From positions 1-41,064 of the forward strand of contig JAQWSX010000118.1 in assembly GCA_029242935.1 (NCBI GenBank): a DNA stretch of 41,064 nt, given 5' to 3'. The notes below the pieces were generated by a model that did no database searches, was not told the DNA's origin, and saw only the letters and a list, made by a program, of their open reading frames with translations. The position numbers and the translations under genes were made by a program. Positions 1 through 8,786 of this stretch are shown piece by piece (the first letter of the stretch is position 1; each line of letters starts with the position of its first letter). The DNA is from Akkermansiaceae bacterium. GTDB taxonomy: Bacteria > Verrucomicrobiota > Verrucomicrobiia > Verrucomicrobiales > Akkermansiaceae.

Positions 1-346
1 TGACGCGGGCTGCAACCACATCAAATTGGGTTTTCTTTTTAAAATCGAGCGCATTTCGGAGCTGATTATTTTCCGCCTCAAGTTCGCGCACCCGTCCGGC
101 TATAAGTTTAAAGCGATCACGTTCTTCGATCACTTGCTCGACCCGTTTTTCAAGATCTGCGGAGTGTTCGACTTCTTCTAGGAATTTATTAGCGAATGCT
201 TCGGTTTCACTCCCTTTTGATATGAGTGGGGAGATTGCTGAGTAGTAGGAACGCTGAATATGGCGCACAGATTTTTCGCTTAGCGTAAAAACCCATACGA
301 GCCCCGCGACAAAGAGGATAAGAGCTAGAAAATTGAGAGGCTTCAT
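1..346 (-). CDS. mreC: MreC rod-shape protein, N-terminal part (cut by window edge)
   Basis: Partial gene: about 115 N-terminal residues are present and the rest lies beyond position 1. MreC is a bitopic inner-membrane protein that links MreB filaments to the periplasmic cell-wall elongation machinery. The visible part has a short cytoplasmic start (MKPLNF), one hydrophobic helix at about residues 6-22, then a charged heptad-like stretch at about 50-100 that fits the MreC dimerising coiled coil. It ends with the [10 protein letters not shown]...VAARV segment typical of the start of the MreC beta domains. Its ATG (346-344) overlaps the mreB stop in an ATGA arrangement, so it is translationally coupled to mreB and probably shares its transcript. 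Confidence 0.9.
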   Translation of the reverse strand, partial: MKPLNFLALILFVAGLVWVFTLSEKSVRHIQRSYYSAISPLISKGSETEAFANKFLEEVEHSADLEKRVEQVIEERDRFKLIAGRVRELEAENNQLRNALDFKKKTQFDVVAARV

Positions 347-1395
347 CTCCGGAATCCGGATTTTTCATTGTCGGAATTGGTGACGCGTTTCAGGAAGGTG
401 ATTTCCTGAAGGACTTTTCCGGTTCCTTCGGCAACGGCGCTCAGGGGATCCTCTGCGACGTGGACTGGAAGCCCGGTTTCCTCGCGAAGTCGCTTATCAA
501 GTCCACGAAGGAGAGCTCCTCCTCCAGCGAGAACAAGTCCGCGGTCAACGAGGTCGGCAGCAAGTTCGGGTGGGCAGCGTTCTAGAGTGGTACGAACCGC
601 ATCGACAATGGTGGTAAGCGGATCAGCCATGGCTTCACGAATTTCCTGCGAGGTGATCGTGATTGTCTTCGGTAGGCCAGAGACGAGGTCACGCCCTTTG
701 ACCTCCATGGAGGTTTCTTTGGGAAGAGTATGGGCGGATCCTATTCGGATTTTGATATCCTCGGCAGTGCGTTCACCAATCATCAGGTTATAGCCCCGTT
801 TCATGTAGGAAATGATTGATTCGTCGAGGTCATCACCGGCAGTGCGGACGCTGCGTGCGTATACAATGCCAGAGAGGGAAATGAGCGCGACTTCGGTTGT
901 CCCACCGCCAATATCGACAATCATATTTCCGGACGGATCCTGAACGGGCAGTCCTACTCCGATCGCCGCTGCCATGGGCTCTTCAATGAGGTAAACCTCC
1001 CTAGCCCCGGCCTGTTCGGCAGATTCCTTAACAGCGCGGCGTTCGACCTCGGTTATGCCTGATGGGATAGCGATGACTACGCGCGGGTGGCTTCGTCGTT
1101 TGCTGCTCACCTTTTTAATGAAGTGGCGAAGCATTGCCTCAGTGACCTCAAAGTCTGCGATAACGCCATCCTTCAGAGGGCGAATTGCGACGATATTACC
1201 TGGGGTTCGGCCGAGCATACGCTTGGCATCGTCTCCAACGGCAAGGACTTCGTTAGTGCCGGCTTTGACGGCAACCACGGATGGTTCCCGCAGGACGATT
1301 CCGTGATCCTTGACGTTGACAAGGGTGTTGGCTGTGCCGAGATCAATTCCGATATCGTTCGACAGGAGGCCAAAAAGTCGTGCAAACACTGACAT
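343..1395 (-). CDS. mreB: MreB rod-shape actin homologue
   Basis: Bacterial actin that polymerises under the inner membrane and guides lateral cell-wall synthesis. The actin phosphate-1 motif [11 protein letters not shown] is at about residues 14-24, the phosphate-2 region [13 protein letters not shown] is mid-protein, and the adenosine motif [12 protein letters not shown] is near the C-terminus. The open frame runs up to 1458, but the ATG at 1395 (MSVFARLFG) gives 350 residues, the normal MreB length. The extra 21 residues upstream look non-native. An amphipathic N-terminus ([11 protein letters not shown]) fits membrane binding. It lies between parA upstream and mreC downstream, all on the minus strand. 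No clear Shine-Dalgarno sequence precedes the start. Confidence 0.96.
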   Translation of the reverse strand: MSVFARLFGLLSNDIGIDLGTANTLVNVKDHGIVLREPSVVAVKAGTNEVLAVGDDAKRMLGRTPGNIVAIRPLKDGVIADFEVTEAMLRHFIKKVSSKRRSHPRVVIAIPSGITEVERRAVKESAEQAGAREVYLIEEPMAAAIGVGLPVQDPSGNMIVDIGGGTTEVALISLSGIVYARSVRTAGDDLDESIISYMKRGYNLMIGERTAEDIKIRIGSAHTLPKETSMEVKGRDLVSGLPKTITITSQEIREAMADPLTTIVDAVRTTLERCPPELAADLVDRGLVLAGGGALLRGLDKRLREETGLPVHVAEDPLSAVAEGTGKVLQEITFLKRVTNSDNEKSGFRR

Positions 1396-1557
1396 AAAGG
1401 GAGTTAGGTTGGGAAAGAGGTTGTTTTGGTAAAGGGGATAGGAAGCTGCAAAAAACAACTTCTCCTAAGGACCGAGACGATGGAGAGGGAGCCTAGAATG
1501 GTCAAGCAGCATCCTTGTTGCTTATTTATTTTGCCATTGCAAAATATCACTAGATCC

Positions 1558-2325
1558 TTATCTTCTCCTCCTTAAAAATTCCCTAGCAAGTTTTTCATAA
1601 GCCTTGGCACCGGCTCCATGCGGATCGTGTTCGAAAATGGTGAGGCCATAGCTGGGAGCTTCTCCGATACGGATGGAGCGAGGAATGAGAGTTTTGTAGA
1701 GCTGTTTTGGGAGGAAGCTTTTAACCTGTGCGACCACCTCTTTCGAAAGGTTGGTGCGGCTGTCATACATGGTCATGAGAATACCCTCAAGTTGCACTGA
1801 GGCTCCGGATCCTGATTCTCGGATTTGGTCGATGATATGGACGATTTTTGCCAATCCTTCTAAACCAAACCATTCGCACTGTAAGGGAATGATCACTTCA
1901 TCAGCAGCGGCAAGTGCCGAGGTCATAAGAATCCCAAGCGAAGGAGGAGTATCTAAGATGATAAAGTCATAATCCTGTTTTTCACCTAGTTTTTCGAGCA
2001 AGTCGCGCAGGCGGGACAAGTAATCGGGCATTTGTGCGAGTTCGATTTCTACTCCGGCGAGGTCCATGTCACCCGGGATTAGCGACAAATTGTCGATACG
2101 GGTGGGGATGATTTTATCTTCGATTCGGGCTTGGCCGATAAGGGGCAGGTAGAGGCAGCCCGTCGAGCTCGCTTCCTCACCGATTCCACTGGTTGTATTG
2201 GCTTGGGGGTCAAGATCGATCAGGAGGATTTTCGTACCCTTTTGAGCCAAAGCACCGGAAAGATTGATCGCAGTGGTGCTTTTTCCCACTCCTCCTTTCT
2301 GGTTAGCGATGGCAATAATATTCAT
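1558..2325 (-). CDS. parA: ParA/Soj family ATPase
   Basis: A 255-residue deviant-Walker ATPase of the ParA/Soj type, which uses ATP-dependent dimerisation on DNA to segregate chromosomes or position cargo. The deviant Walker A KGGVGKST lies at about residues 10-17. DLDPQANTTSG is the A-prime motif, and FIILDTPPSLG is the Walker B-like motif. The C-terminus RRRR is basic, consistent with DNA contact. Length matches chromosomal Soj proteins (about 250-260) without the long N-terminal helix-turn-helix of plasmid type Ia ParA. No parB is visible next to it; the next gene on the strand is mreB, 162 bases after its stop. A role in segregation is likely from family, but the mreB neighbour leaves a morphogenetic role open. 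Confidence 0.9.
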   Translation of the reverse strand: MNIIAIANQKGGVGKSTTAINLSGALAQKGTKILLIDLDPQANTTSGIGEEASSTGCLYLPLIGQARIEDKIIPTRIDNLSLIPGDMDLAGVEIELAQMPDYLSRLRDLLEKLGEKQDYDFIILDTPPSLGILMTSALAAADEVIIPLQCEWFGLEGLAKIVHIIDQIRESGSGASVQLEGILMTMYDSRTNLSKEVVAQVKSFLPKQLYKTLIPRSIRIGEAPSYGLTIFEHDPHGAGAKAYEKLAREFLRRRR

Positions 2326-2399
2326 GGGAAAGGTCTAATCGGAAGCTGACTTGGCGCGATGGGAAGAGAAAGGAAAAAGGCAGTTTTTGGGGGTGAAAC

Positions 2400-3200
2400 T
2401 CAGCGTCCCAGCTCGCGGGCCTTTTCGGTGGCTGCTTTCACGGCGTTAATTGCTGAAGATCGGAAGGCACCTTCCTCAAGTGCAGCGAGTCCTGCGATGG
2501 TGGTTCCGCCGGGCGAAGTGACTCGATCGCGCAAAAGGCTGGGGAGTTCGCCGGAATCCGCCACCATGCGTGCTGCCCCCAGAACGGTCTGGGTTGCCAA
2601 TGCGAGTGCCTGATCGCGGGGTAAGCCTTCGAGAAGGGCTCCGTCGGCAAGTGCTTCAATAAATGTGTAAACATAGGCGGGCCCGCTACCCGAAAGTCCG
2701 GTGACTGTATCGAGCAGCGATTCCTTCACTTCATATACGATCCCGATTGAGCCCAAAAGTTTCTCCGTAAAATCGGCATCGGCACCGGTGGCTTGCTCGC
2801 CTAGTGCAAATGCCGCTGCGCCTTCGCCAACGAGAGCTGGCGTGTTTGGCATCGTCCTTACGATTCGCGCTTTATTTTCACAACTTGCTTCCATGGTCTC
2901 AATTTTTACGCCGGCGGCGATCGAGATCACGAGGAGTTCGTCAGGAGCTTCAACAAGGGAAGGAACTTTGGCGAGAATTTCAGCGACCTGGTAGGGTTTG
3001 ACACAGAGGAGGAGGATATCACTTCCTTGGATTGCTTCTTCGAGCGAACCAGCAGCTAAGATTCCGTCGCCAAGCGCTGCAATGGATTCCGGGACAGGGT
3101 CGTAAGCCAAAACCTGGTGCGACTCAAAAACTCCTTTCTTGATCGCACCCAATGTCAGGGCGGATCCCATTTTTCCACATCCGATGAGGCCGATGGTCAT
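2400..3200 (-). CDS. proC: Pyrroline-5-carboxylate reductase
   Basis: Catalyses the last step of proline synthesis, reducing 1-pyrroline-5-carboxylate with NAD(P)H. The Rossmann motif GCGKMG lies at residues 7-12, and VRTMPNTPALVGEG mid-protein is typical of ProC. The C-terminal signature LSGSGPAYVYTFIEALADGA followed by RDRVTSPGGTT is the classical P5CR signature. The open frame extends up to 3731, but only the ATG at 3200 (MTIGLIGCG) gives the family length, 266 residues. The upstream extension overlaps the opposite-strand TPR gene and has no family similarity. It is separated from parA by about 75 bases, so co-transcription with parA-mreBC is possible but not shown. Confidence 0.95.
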   Translation of the reverse strand: MTIGLIGCGKMGSALTLGAIKKGVFESHQVLAYDPVPESIAALGDGILAAGSLEEAIQGSDILLLCVKPYQVAEILAKVPSLVEAPDELLVISIAAGVKIETMEASCENKARIVRTMPNTPALVGEGAAAFALGEQATGADADFTEKLLGSIGIVYEVKESLLDTVTGLSGSGPAYVYTFIEALADGALLEGLPRDQALALATQTVLGAARMVADSGELPSLLRDRVTSPGGTTIAGLAALEEGAFRSSAINAVKAATEKARELGR

Positions 3201-3299
3201 GGGAGAAGTTTTGACTAGATTGAGGTGCGCTGTCGAGTCCGGGTCTGTGTTCCTGATTGATTGTTTGCCAATCGAGTCTGATTGACCGAGAACTTCGGC

Positions 3300-4988
3300 G
3301 TGAGAAAGATTTTGCTTTTGATATCTTCCCTTGGGTTCTGCGGTGAGGTGGCTGCCGAGAATTTTAAAGTAGAAGATGTCATCCACCCGGTTGTCGTCAA
3401 ACTTGGGAAACCAAAGGTTATAGCAGCGCTGGGTGAGGGGCATATGGCGATTTCCTCCAGCTCCGAAATGGCGGCTAGCCATGTTGCGCAAGGACTTGGC
3501 CGAATGAACGCTTCTTGGGATTTTGAAGCTTATCGGCACTTTTGTGAGGCTGCCAAGTTGGATCCCAACTGCCTGATGGCATACTGGGGAATTGCAATGA
3601 GTTTGGCCGGAAGCCAACATGAATTTTTCTCCGAACGAAAGGCCGCAGTTGATAGAATGCTTGATTTGCTGGAGTCGGAGATCGCGGCAAAGAAAATCCG
3701 TTGGTCCGATCTGGAGAAACGATATGCGCAAGCCGCCGGATACTTGTTGACCAGCGGTGTAAGAACCGCGGGGTTGGCCTTTAATTCACTCTCGGAAAAA
3801 TATCCAGCCGATATTCAGGCTCGTCTATTTTCCCTATTTCTCCAGAGAGATGGATTTGATAGCGGAGGTAAACCATTGATAGGTCAGAAAAGAGCGAATG
3901 AAGGCATCAAGAAGATGCTAGAAAAACATCCTGACCATCTTTCGGTTATGGCTTTTTGGGTTAGCAGCCAGGCTGAGGCTCCCTTCAATGTTTCAAAGCT
4001 TCGTGGCGAGGTTTTGCCAGTGGCCCGAAAATTGGTAAGGCTGCTGCCGAAATATCCTCCATACCACCTCATGTTGGCTCACGTCGAAGCTCGTTGTGGC
4101 AACGCAGCTCTTGCGATTCAAGCTGCGAATGATGCTGTCAGTTCTTACGAAGCCTACATGAATGAAGAGAAGGTAAATCTTTATGATTGCGATGGCTGGA
4201 TTCGTTCCAAAATCTACCTGGCGACTCTTCATGAAATGAAAGGGGAAAAAAGAAAGGCTGAAGAAGTTGGGAAGGAGCTTGCTGAAATTAAAGTTGACGA
4301 AAAGCGCCTTTTCTCGCGCGGAGCGGGATTACTGCTCTGGGAAGGTCGCAATGTGGGTGCACGTATTATGATGGGCCGAAGCGACATTGCTTCATTTAAG
4401 AAGGGGCAGAAGATTCTTGAGACATTGCCAGAAGAGCAATGGTACAAGGATAAATCACTCGCTTTGCCTTACCGAAATTGTCTTGCGATTTACTTGGCTG
4501 TCCGCATGGCGATTGCGGATAAAGACATGAAGAGCAGTAAAGCCCTCTTCGATCAGTTTTTGCTCAGGGTTGATGCCTTAGGGAAGACCCAGAAGCTTGC
4601 CTCTAAGACTAGTAGTTATTCCGACTGGGCGCGGGCGATGAATACACTGCTGATGATGGTCCCAGAACTCCGAGGCTTGATTGCTCAGAATGAAGATGGG
4701 GCGATTCGCCTCTCGGCTGCGACTTGGTTTCGCTCTGCCTCCGACCGGCAGGGGAGTCCTTCTAATCTGCTCCCTCCTTCAGTGGATTATCCGATGAAGT
4801 GGCGGCTAGGGTTGTTTTACCTTCAGGATGGGAAGCTGGAGAAGGCTGAGGAGGCCTTTCGTGAAGGTCTAGCCTTGCGTCCAAATCATCTCGCGACCTT
4901 AGAGGGATTTCACCAAGTTTTGAAAAAAATGAAAAAAACAAAGGCTGCTAAATTACTTGAGGGCAGGATTGAAGCCGTAAAAAGATAG
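3300..4988 (+). CDS. Secreted tetratricopeptide-repeat protein
   Basis: Unnamed TPR protein of about 562 residues. I prefer the GTG start at 3300 (VRKILLLISSLGFCG...), which puts a basic residue pair and a hydrophobic core at the very N-terminus as in a Sec signal peptide. A TTG at 3282 in the same frame would add six residues. A TPR-like pair (FEAYRHFCEAAKLDPNC, then MAYWGIAMSLAG) follows near residues 80-120. A clear C-terminal TPR (GLFYLQDGKLEKAEEAF, then REGLALRPNH) closes the protein. Similar exported TPR proteins are common in PVC bacteria, and their partners are generally unknown. It is divergent from proC and followed by an ABC-F gene 83 bases downstream. Function cannot be assigned beyond protein-protein interaction. 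Confidence 0.8.
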   Translation: MRKILLLISSLGFCGEVAAENFKVEDVIHPVVVKLGKPKVIAALGEGHMAISSSSEMAASHVAQGLGRMNASWDFEAYRHFCEAAKLDPNCLMAYWGIAMSLAGSQHEFFSERKAAVDRMLDLLESEIAAKKIRWSDLEKRYAQAAGYLLTSGVRTAGLAFNSLSEKYPADIQARLFSLFLQRDGFDSGGKPLIGQKRANEGIKKMLEKHPDHLSVMAFWVSSQAEAPFNVSKLRGEVLPVARKLVRLLPKYPPYHLMLAHVEARCGNAALAIQAANDAVSSYEAYMNEEKVNLYDCDGWIRSKIYLATLHEMKGEKRKAEEVGKELAEIKVDEKRLFSRGAGLLLWEGRNVGARIMMGRSDIASFKKGQKILETLPEEQWYKDKSLALPYRNCLAIYLAVRMAIADKDMKSSKALFDQFLLRVDALGKTQKLASKTSSYSDWARAMNTLLMMVPELRGLIAQNEDGAIRLSAATWFRSASDRQGSPSNLLPPSVDYPMKWRLGLFYLQDGKLEKAEEAFREGLALRPNHLATLEGFHQVLKKMKKTKAAKLLEGRIEAVKR

Positions 4989-5071
4989 GTCTCTGCTACC
5001 TTTTGAGGTTTCAACAGCGTAACCGCAAACTTCTTGACTCTCGAGCGAACAGCCCCGACATCCACTTCGCC

Positions 5072-6661
5072 ATGTTGACGATCAAGAAAATGACTAAGGC
5101 CCTAGGTGGTCGCATCCTGTTCGAAAACTCGGAAATGACCATCAATTGGGGCGAGCGAGTTGCGTTGGTGGGGCCAAACGGCGCTGGTAAATCGACCCTC
5201 TTCAAGATTGTCTTAAAGGAAGAAGATGCCGACCAAGGCACTGTTGATCTTGATGAGTATGGCATGGTGGGATACCTCGCTCAGGAAGCTGGAGATCCCG
5301 GGGATGCTAGCATTATGGAAATCGCGATGGGTATCACCGCAGAGCATCGCGAGGTGCTAGAGACGATGCGGACAATGGCGGAGGATTCCGAAGAATTTGG
5401 TAAATCTCAAGATCGCTGGGAGGAGTTAAATGGTTACCAACTTGAGCCCAAGGCTAAGAAGATCCTCTCTGGTTTGGGGTATTCTCAGGAAGATTTTGAC
5501 CGTCCTGCTAATATGTTTTCCGGAGGGTGGATCATGCGAGCTCACCTTGCCCGCTTGCTTGTCGAAGAGCCCGATCTCCTTATGCTCGATGAGCCAACGA
5601 ACCATCTGGATTTGAACTCCTTGATGTGGTTTCAGAAATATCTCCAGCAGTATCCCGGTGCGCTCCTCATCATCTCACACGATCGTTCGTTTATGGACGG
5701 TGTGGTCGAGAAAGTTTACGAAATTGATGAACAAAAATTCATCAATTACACCGGAAACTACACCAAGTATCTGCAGCTGAAGGACGAGCGCTACGATCAG
5801 CAGATGAAGGCTTTCCAAAACCAGAAAAAGGAAATCGCCCGCATTCAGGAATTTATTGATAAATTCCGTTCGGTTGGCTCGAAGGCGTCGCAAGTCCAAA
5901 GCCGGGTTAAGATGATTGAGAAGATGGAGCGTCTGGCCAAGCCGCGAAAGCCACGAAAGCTTTTCCATTTTCATTTCCCCCAGCCACCACGCTCAACCCA
6001 ACGGGTGATTTCCCTCGAGAATGTTGACAAATCCTATGGTGATAATTTGCTTTATAAGAATCTCGATGTTCACATCGAACGGGGAGATCGCATTGTTTTG
6101 GTGGGACCGAATGGTTCCGGAAAATCGACTCTCATGAAGATGATTGCGGGGATCGAAAAAGGGGACGCTGGTCGCCGGAATGTTGGGACAACCACAAAGA
6201 TCGGATATTTCTCCCAGCATCGGGCTATGACCTTGAATGAAAATAATTCGGTGCTTGAGGAGGTTATTGAAGCTGGTGGTGGCATGCGTGAAAATGAAGC
6301 GCGTGCTATTCTTGGATCATTCCTCTTCAAAAAAGATGACGTTTCTAAGCGGGTTAAAATTCTCTCCGGTGGTGAAAAATCGCGTCTGTCGCTTGTGAAA
6401 TTTCTCGTGGATCCTCCCAATCTACTTTTGATGGACGAGCCTACTACTCACCTTGATTTGACTTCTATCGAAGCTCTTGTCTCTGCCCTAAAGCAGTATG
6501 AAGGAACTCTAGTTTTTATTTCTCACGACGTGCACTTCATTCGTTCGCTTGCTGAACACACTTGGCACATCTCCGATGGTGAGGTGAAAAAATACTCCGG
6601 TGGTTACGACTACTATTTGCAGAAATCTGGAGCCTTTGGTGAGGATTTCTTTGATATTTAA
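5072..6661 (+). CDS. ABC-F family ATPase (ribosome-associated)
   Basis: Soluble protein of 529 residues with two ABC ATPase modules and no membrane segment, the ABC-F architecture. Such proteins bind the ribosomal E site and modulate translation or confer antibiotic protection. The first module has Walker A GPNGAGKST, signature FSGGWIMRAHLARLL and Walker B LLMLDEPTNHLD. The second has GPNGSGKST, LSGGEKSRLSLVKFL and LLLMDEPTTHLD. Between them lies the charged interdomain linker (about residues 240-310, rich in K, R and Q). The start is the ATG at 5072 (MLTIKKMTKAL); the frame is open 23 codons further up but without family similarity. Length resembles YbiT-type housekeeping members more than antibiotic-resistance types. 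Substrate transport is not expected. Confidence 0.93.
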   Translation: MLTIKKMTKALGGRILFENSEMTINWGERVALVGPNGAGKSTLFKIVLKEEDADQGTVDLDEYGMVGYLAQEAGDPGDASIMEIAMGITAEHREVLETMRTMAEDSEEFGKSQDRWEELNGYQLEPKAKKILSGLGYSQEDFDRPANMFSGGWIMRAHLARLLVEEPDLLMLDEPTNHLDLNSLMWFQKYLQQYPGALLIISHDRSFMDGVVEKVYEIDEQKFINYTGNYTKYLQLKDERYDQQMKAFQNQKKEIARIQEFIDKFRSVGSKASQVQSRVKMIEKMERLAKPRKPRKLFHFHFPQPPRSTQRVISLENVDKSYGDNLLYKNLDVHIERGDRIVLVGPNGSGKSTLMKMIAGIEKGDAGRRNVGTTTKIGYFSQHRAMTLNENNSVLEEVIEAGGGMRENEARAILGSFLFKKDDVSKRVKILSGGEKSRLSLVKFLVDPPNLLLMDEPTTHLDLTSIEALVSALKQYEGTLVFISHDVHFIRSLAEHTWHISDGEVKKYSGGYDYYLQKSGAFGEDFFDI

Positions 6662-6704
6662 TTAGCCGATTGTTTCAGTGATTTGGCGTGGCTAGATTAC
6701 TAAT

Positions 6705-7736
6705 ATGGTTCGGAAGATCATCCACATTGACATGGACTGCTTTTATGCGGCCATTGAAGTGCGCGATGATCCCTCGCTAGATGGAAAGCCAGTCGGAGTC
6801 GGTGGGAGCACGGGGCGGGGGGTGTTGACGACGGCCAATTACGAAGCTCGTAAGTTCGGGTGTCACTCTGCAATGCCGGTTTTTATGGCTAGGCAGCTCT
6901 GCCCAGAGATTATCCTAACTCCGGTTCGGTTTGATGTTTACCGTGAGGAATCATCAAAAATCCGAGCGATTTTTGGACGCTACACTGATATTATTCAGCC
7001 CCTCTCTTTGGATGAGGCCTATCTTGATGTGAGTCATCGCGCTGAATCTGGGGCGTCATTGGCGAAAGAAATACGCTGTGCCATTTATTTAGAGACCGGA
7101 CTTACAGCTTCGGCGGGAATCGCTCCGAACAAGATGATTGCGAAGGTGGCAAGTGACTGGAATAAACCTGATGGCCAACTGGAGGTGACGCTCGAAGATG
7201 TTGATGGTTTTATGCGGGGCTTACGGGTTGCTAAACTTCAAGGAGTGGGAAAGAAAGGGCAGGAAACCTTGGCGCGTTTAGGGGTCGAGACCTGTGGCGA
7301 TTTCCAGCGATTCAGTAAGGTCGAGGTCGCTGAAAAGCTTGGGCGGTGGGGGCTTGAACTCTACGATAGATGTCGCGGCCGTGATGACCGGGAGGTTTCA
7401 GTGAGTCGAACGAGAAAGTCACTTTCGAAGGAACGAACCTTTCGGGAAAACATTGATGATGTTAGCTGGCTCATGAACGTTCTTCGCAAGTTGAAATCCG
7501 AAGTTGAGGAAGCGGTGAGACGCAAATCCAGTCAGGAAATTAAATCAAGGGTGGTGAAGTTAAAATTTGAGGATTTCACCCAGACTACTGCTGAGAAGGC
7601 GGGGAGACGAATGGATGAATCAGTGTATAGAGAACTTCTTAGTTTGGCGTGGAGCCGTGGAGAGGGTAAATCGGTAAGGCTTCTCGGGGTGGGGGTGAAG
7701 TTTGAGGAGGAAGAGGATCAGTTGGATCTACTCTAG
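6705..7736 (+). CDS. dinB: DNA polymerase IV (Y-family)
   Basis: Error-prone translesion polymerase of 343 residues, normal for DinB. The N-terminal palm motif IDMDCFYAAIE contains the first catalytic aspartate (D9). SLDEAYLDVS holds the other catalytic pair, D103 and E104. SAGIAPNKMIAKVASDWNKPDGQ-type sequence follows, with the helix-hairpin-helix thumb around LQGVGKKGQETLARLGV and a little-finger domain to about residue 340. It ends without an obvious beta-clamp motif of the classical QLSLF type, although the terminal EEDQLDLL could serve as one. It lies 43 bases after the ABC-F gene on the same strand, so read-through is possible. I saw no convincing LexA box upstream. Confidence 0.96.
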   Translation: MVRKIIHIDMDCFYAAIEVRDDPSLDGKPVGVGGSTGRGVLTTANYEARKFGCHSAMPVFMARQLCPEIILTPVRFDVYREESSKIRAIFGRYTDIIQPLSLDEAYLDVSHRAESGASLAKEIRCAIYLETGLTASAGIAPNKMIAKVASDWNKPDGQLEVTLEDVDGFMRGLRVAKLQGVGKKGQETLARLGVETCGDFQRFSKVEVAEKLGRWGLELYDRCRGRDDREVSVSRTRKSLSKERTFRENIDDVSWLMNVLRKLKSEVEEAVRRKSSQEIKSRVVKLKFEDFTQTTAEKAGRRMDESVYRELLSLAWSRGEGKSVRLLGVGVKFEEEEDQLDLL

Positions 7737-7749
7737 CCCTACTTCTATA

Positions 7750-8778
7750 TTATTTGGTCTTTGAATGTTTATTGAAATCGATAACGGAGTTGATTCTGGA
7801 GTTGATATTCTGGCTTGGTGTTTTTACCGAGAGAGTCACTTTTGGTTTCTTTTTGCCCCAGTTGATGTCGATTAATCCGTAATTTATTTCTCTTGAGTAG
7901 GTTCCGGGAACCCTGAGGGGAGATGGGTCATTAGGTGCTCCTGCATGAGTCATTCCACTAGAGGTCATTTCGTAGAGGTCAAAAGGAAGGTTTTCTTTTC
8001 CGTCGGCCCGTATTCGGCAGATCTCGGCAAGATGACGATCGCCGCTAAGAAGAATGGTGGGCTCCGGGCTGGAGTCTCCAAGTAGCTTTAAAAACTTCGT
8101 GCGTTCGTTTGGAATGTTACTCCATTTTTCAAAACGGTGGTCGGTGTTAATAATTTGGATGGAGCTGACGATGATGCGTAATTCAGCGGGCTTTTCGAGC
8201 TGAGCTTCCAGCCATTGCCACTGGGCTTTGCCGAGAATGGTGGCATCGGGACTTTTTTCGATTTGATAAACTTTTCTTTTTCCCTCCTTAATTTTTACCA
8301 GCGGACTCCGAAAGTAGCGGGTATCGAGCATGATGAATTGAACCCGCTTTCCCTTAGGTCCCATGGTCCGCGAGTGATAGACGCCGGGAGTTTTTCGGGC
8401 TTCGTGGTGCTTTGGGAAATTAAAAGCTTCGAAGAAAAGTTGTGCGGAAGTTTCCTTCATCTTGTAATCACGGCCAGCGTCGTTGAGTCCGTAGTCGTGA
8501 TCATCCCAAATTGGAATAATAGGGACGGTTTTTGCAAAAGCCGCATAGTCTGACTGGATGTTAAGGCTGCGGTATTTTTCTTTCATTACCTTCGGGTCAG
8601 AAGTGTCCGCGTAGATATTGTCGCCCATGAACAGGAAAATCTGTGGCTTATCGGCTGCGATAGCTTTAAAAATTCCATTGTCACGTTCCGGCTTGTAACA
8701 GGAACCACAGGCAATCCGGGTGATTGGTTCTTGTGAAAATCCAGGAAGTAGGATGGCGAAGAAGAGGAGTTTTTTCAT
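7750..8778 (-). CDS. PhoD-like metallophosphatase, secreted
   Basis: A 342-residue phosphoesterase of the PhoD/alkaline phosphatase D superfamily, predicted to be exported by the N-terminal signal MKKLLFFAILLPGFSQ. Metal-binding motifs are in order: IACGSCYKPE near residues 23-32, FMGDNIYADTSDP, PIWDDHDYGLNDAG, MLDTRYFRS, and LLSGDRHLAEI, where the histidine is a likely metal ligand. This family hydrolyses phosphate mono- or diesters; the true substrate is not evident. The gene starts 8 bases after recQ stops on the same strand, so the two are probably co-transcribed, though no functional link is obvious. It converges on dinB. Confidence 0.88.
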   Translation of the reverse strand: MKKLLFFAILLPGFSQEPITRIACGSCYKPERDNGIFKAIAADKPQIFLFMGDNIYADTSDPKVMKEKYRSLNIQSDYAAFAKTVPIIPIWDDHDYGLNDAGRDYKMKETSAQLFFEAFNFPKHHEARKTPGVYHSRTMGPKGKRVQFIMLDTRYFRSPLVKIKEGKRKVYQIEKSPDATILGKAQWQWLEAQLEKPAELRIIVSSIQIINTDHRFEKWSNIPNERTKFLKLLGDSSPEPTILLSGDRHLAEICRIRADGKENLPFDLYEMTSSGMTHAGAPNDPSPLRVPGTYSREINYGLIDINWGKKKPKVTLSVKTPSQNINSRINSVIDFNKHSKTK

Positions 8779-8786
8779 GGGGTTAA

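Noticed and set aside
1396-1458. N-terminal extension of MreB
   Set aside because: Adds 21 residues not found in MreB; the ATG at 1395 gives the normal length.
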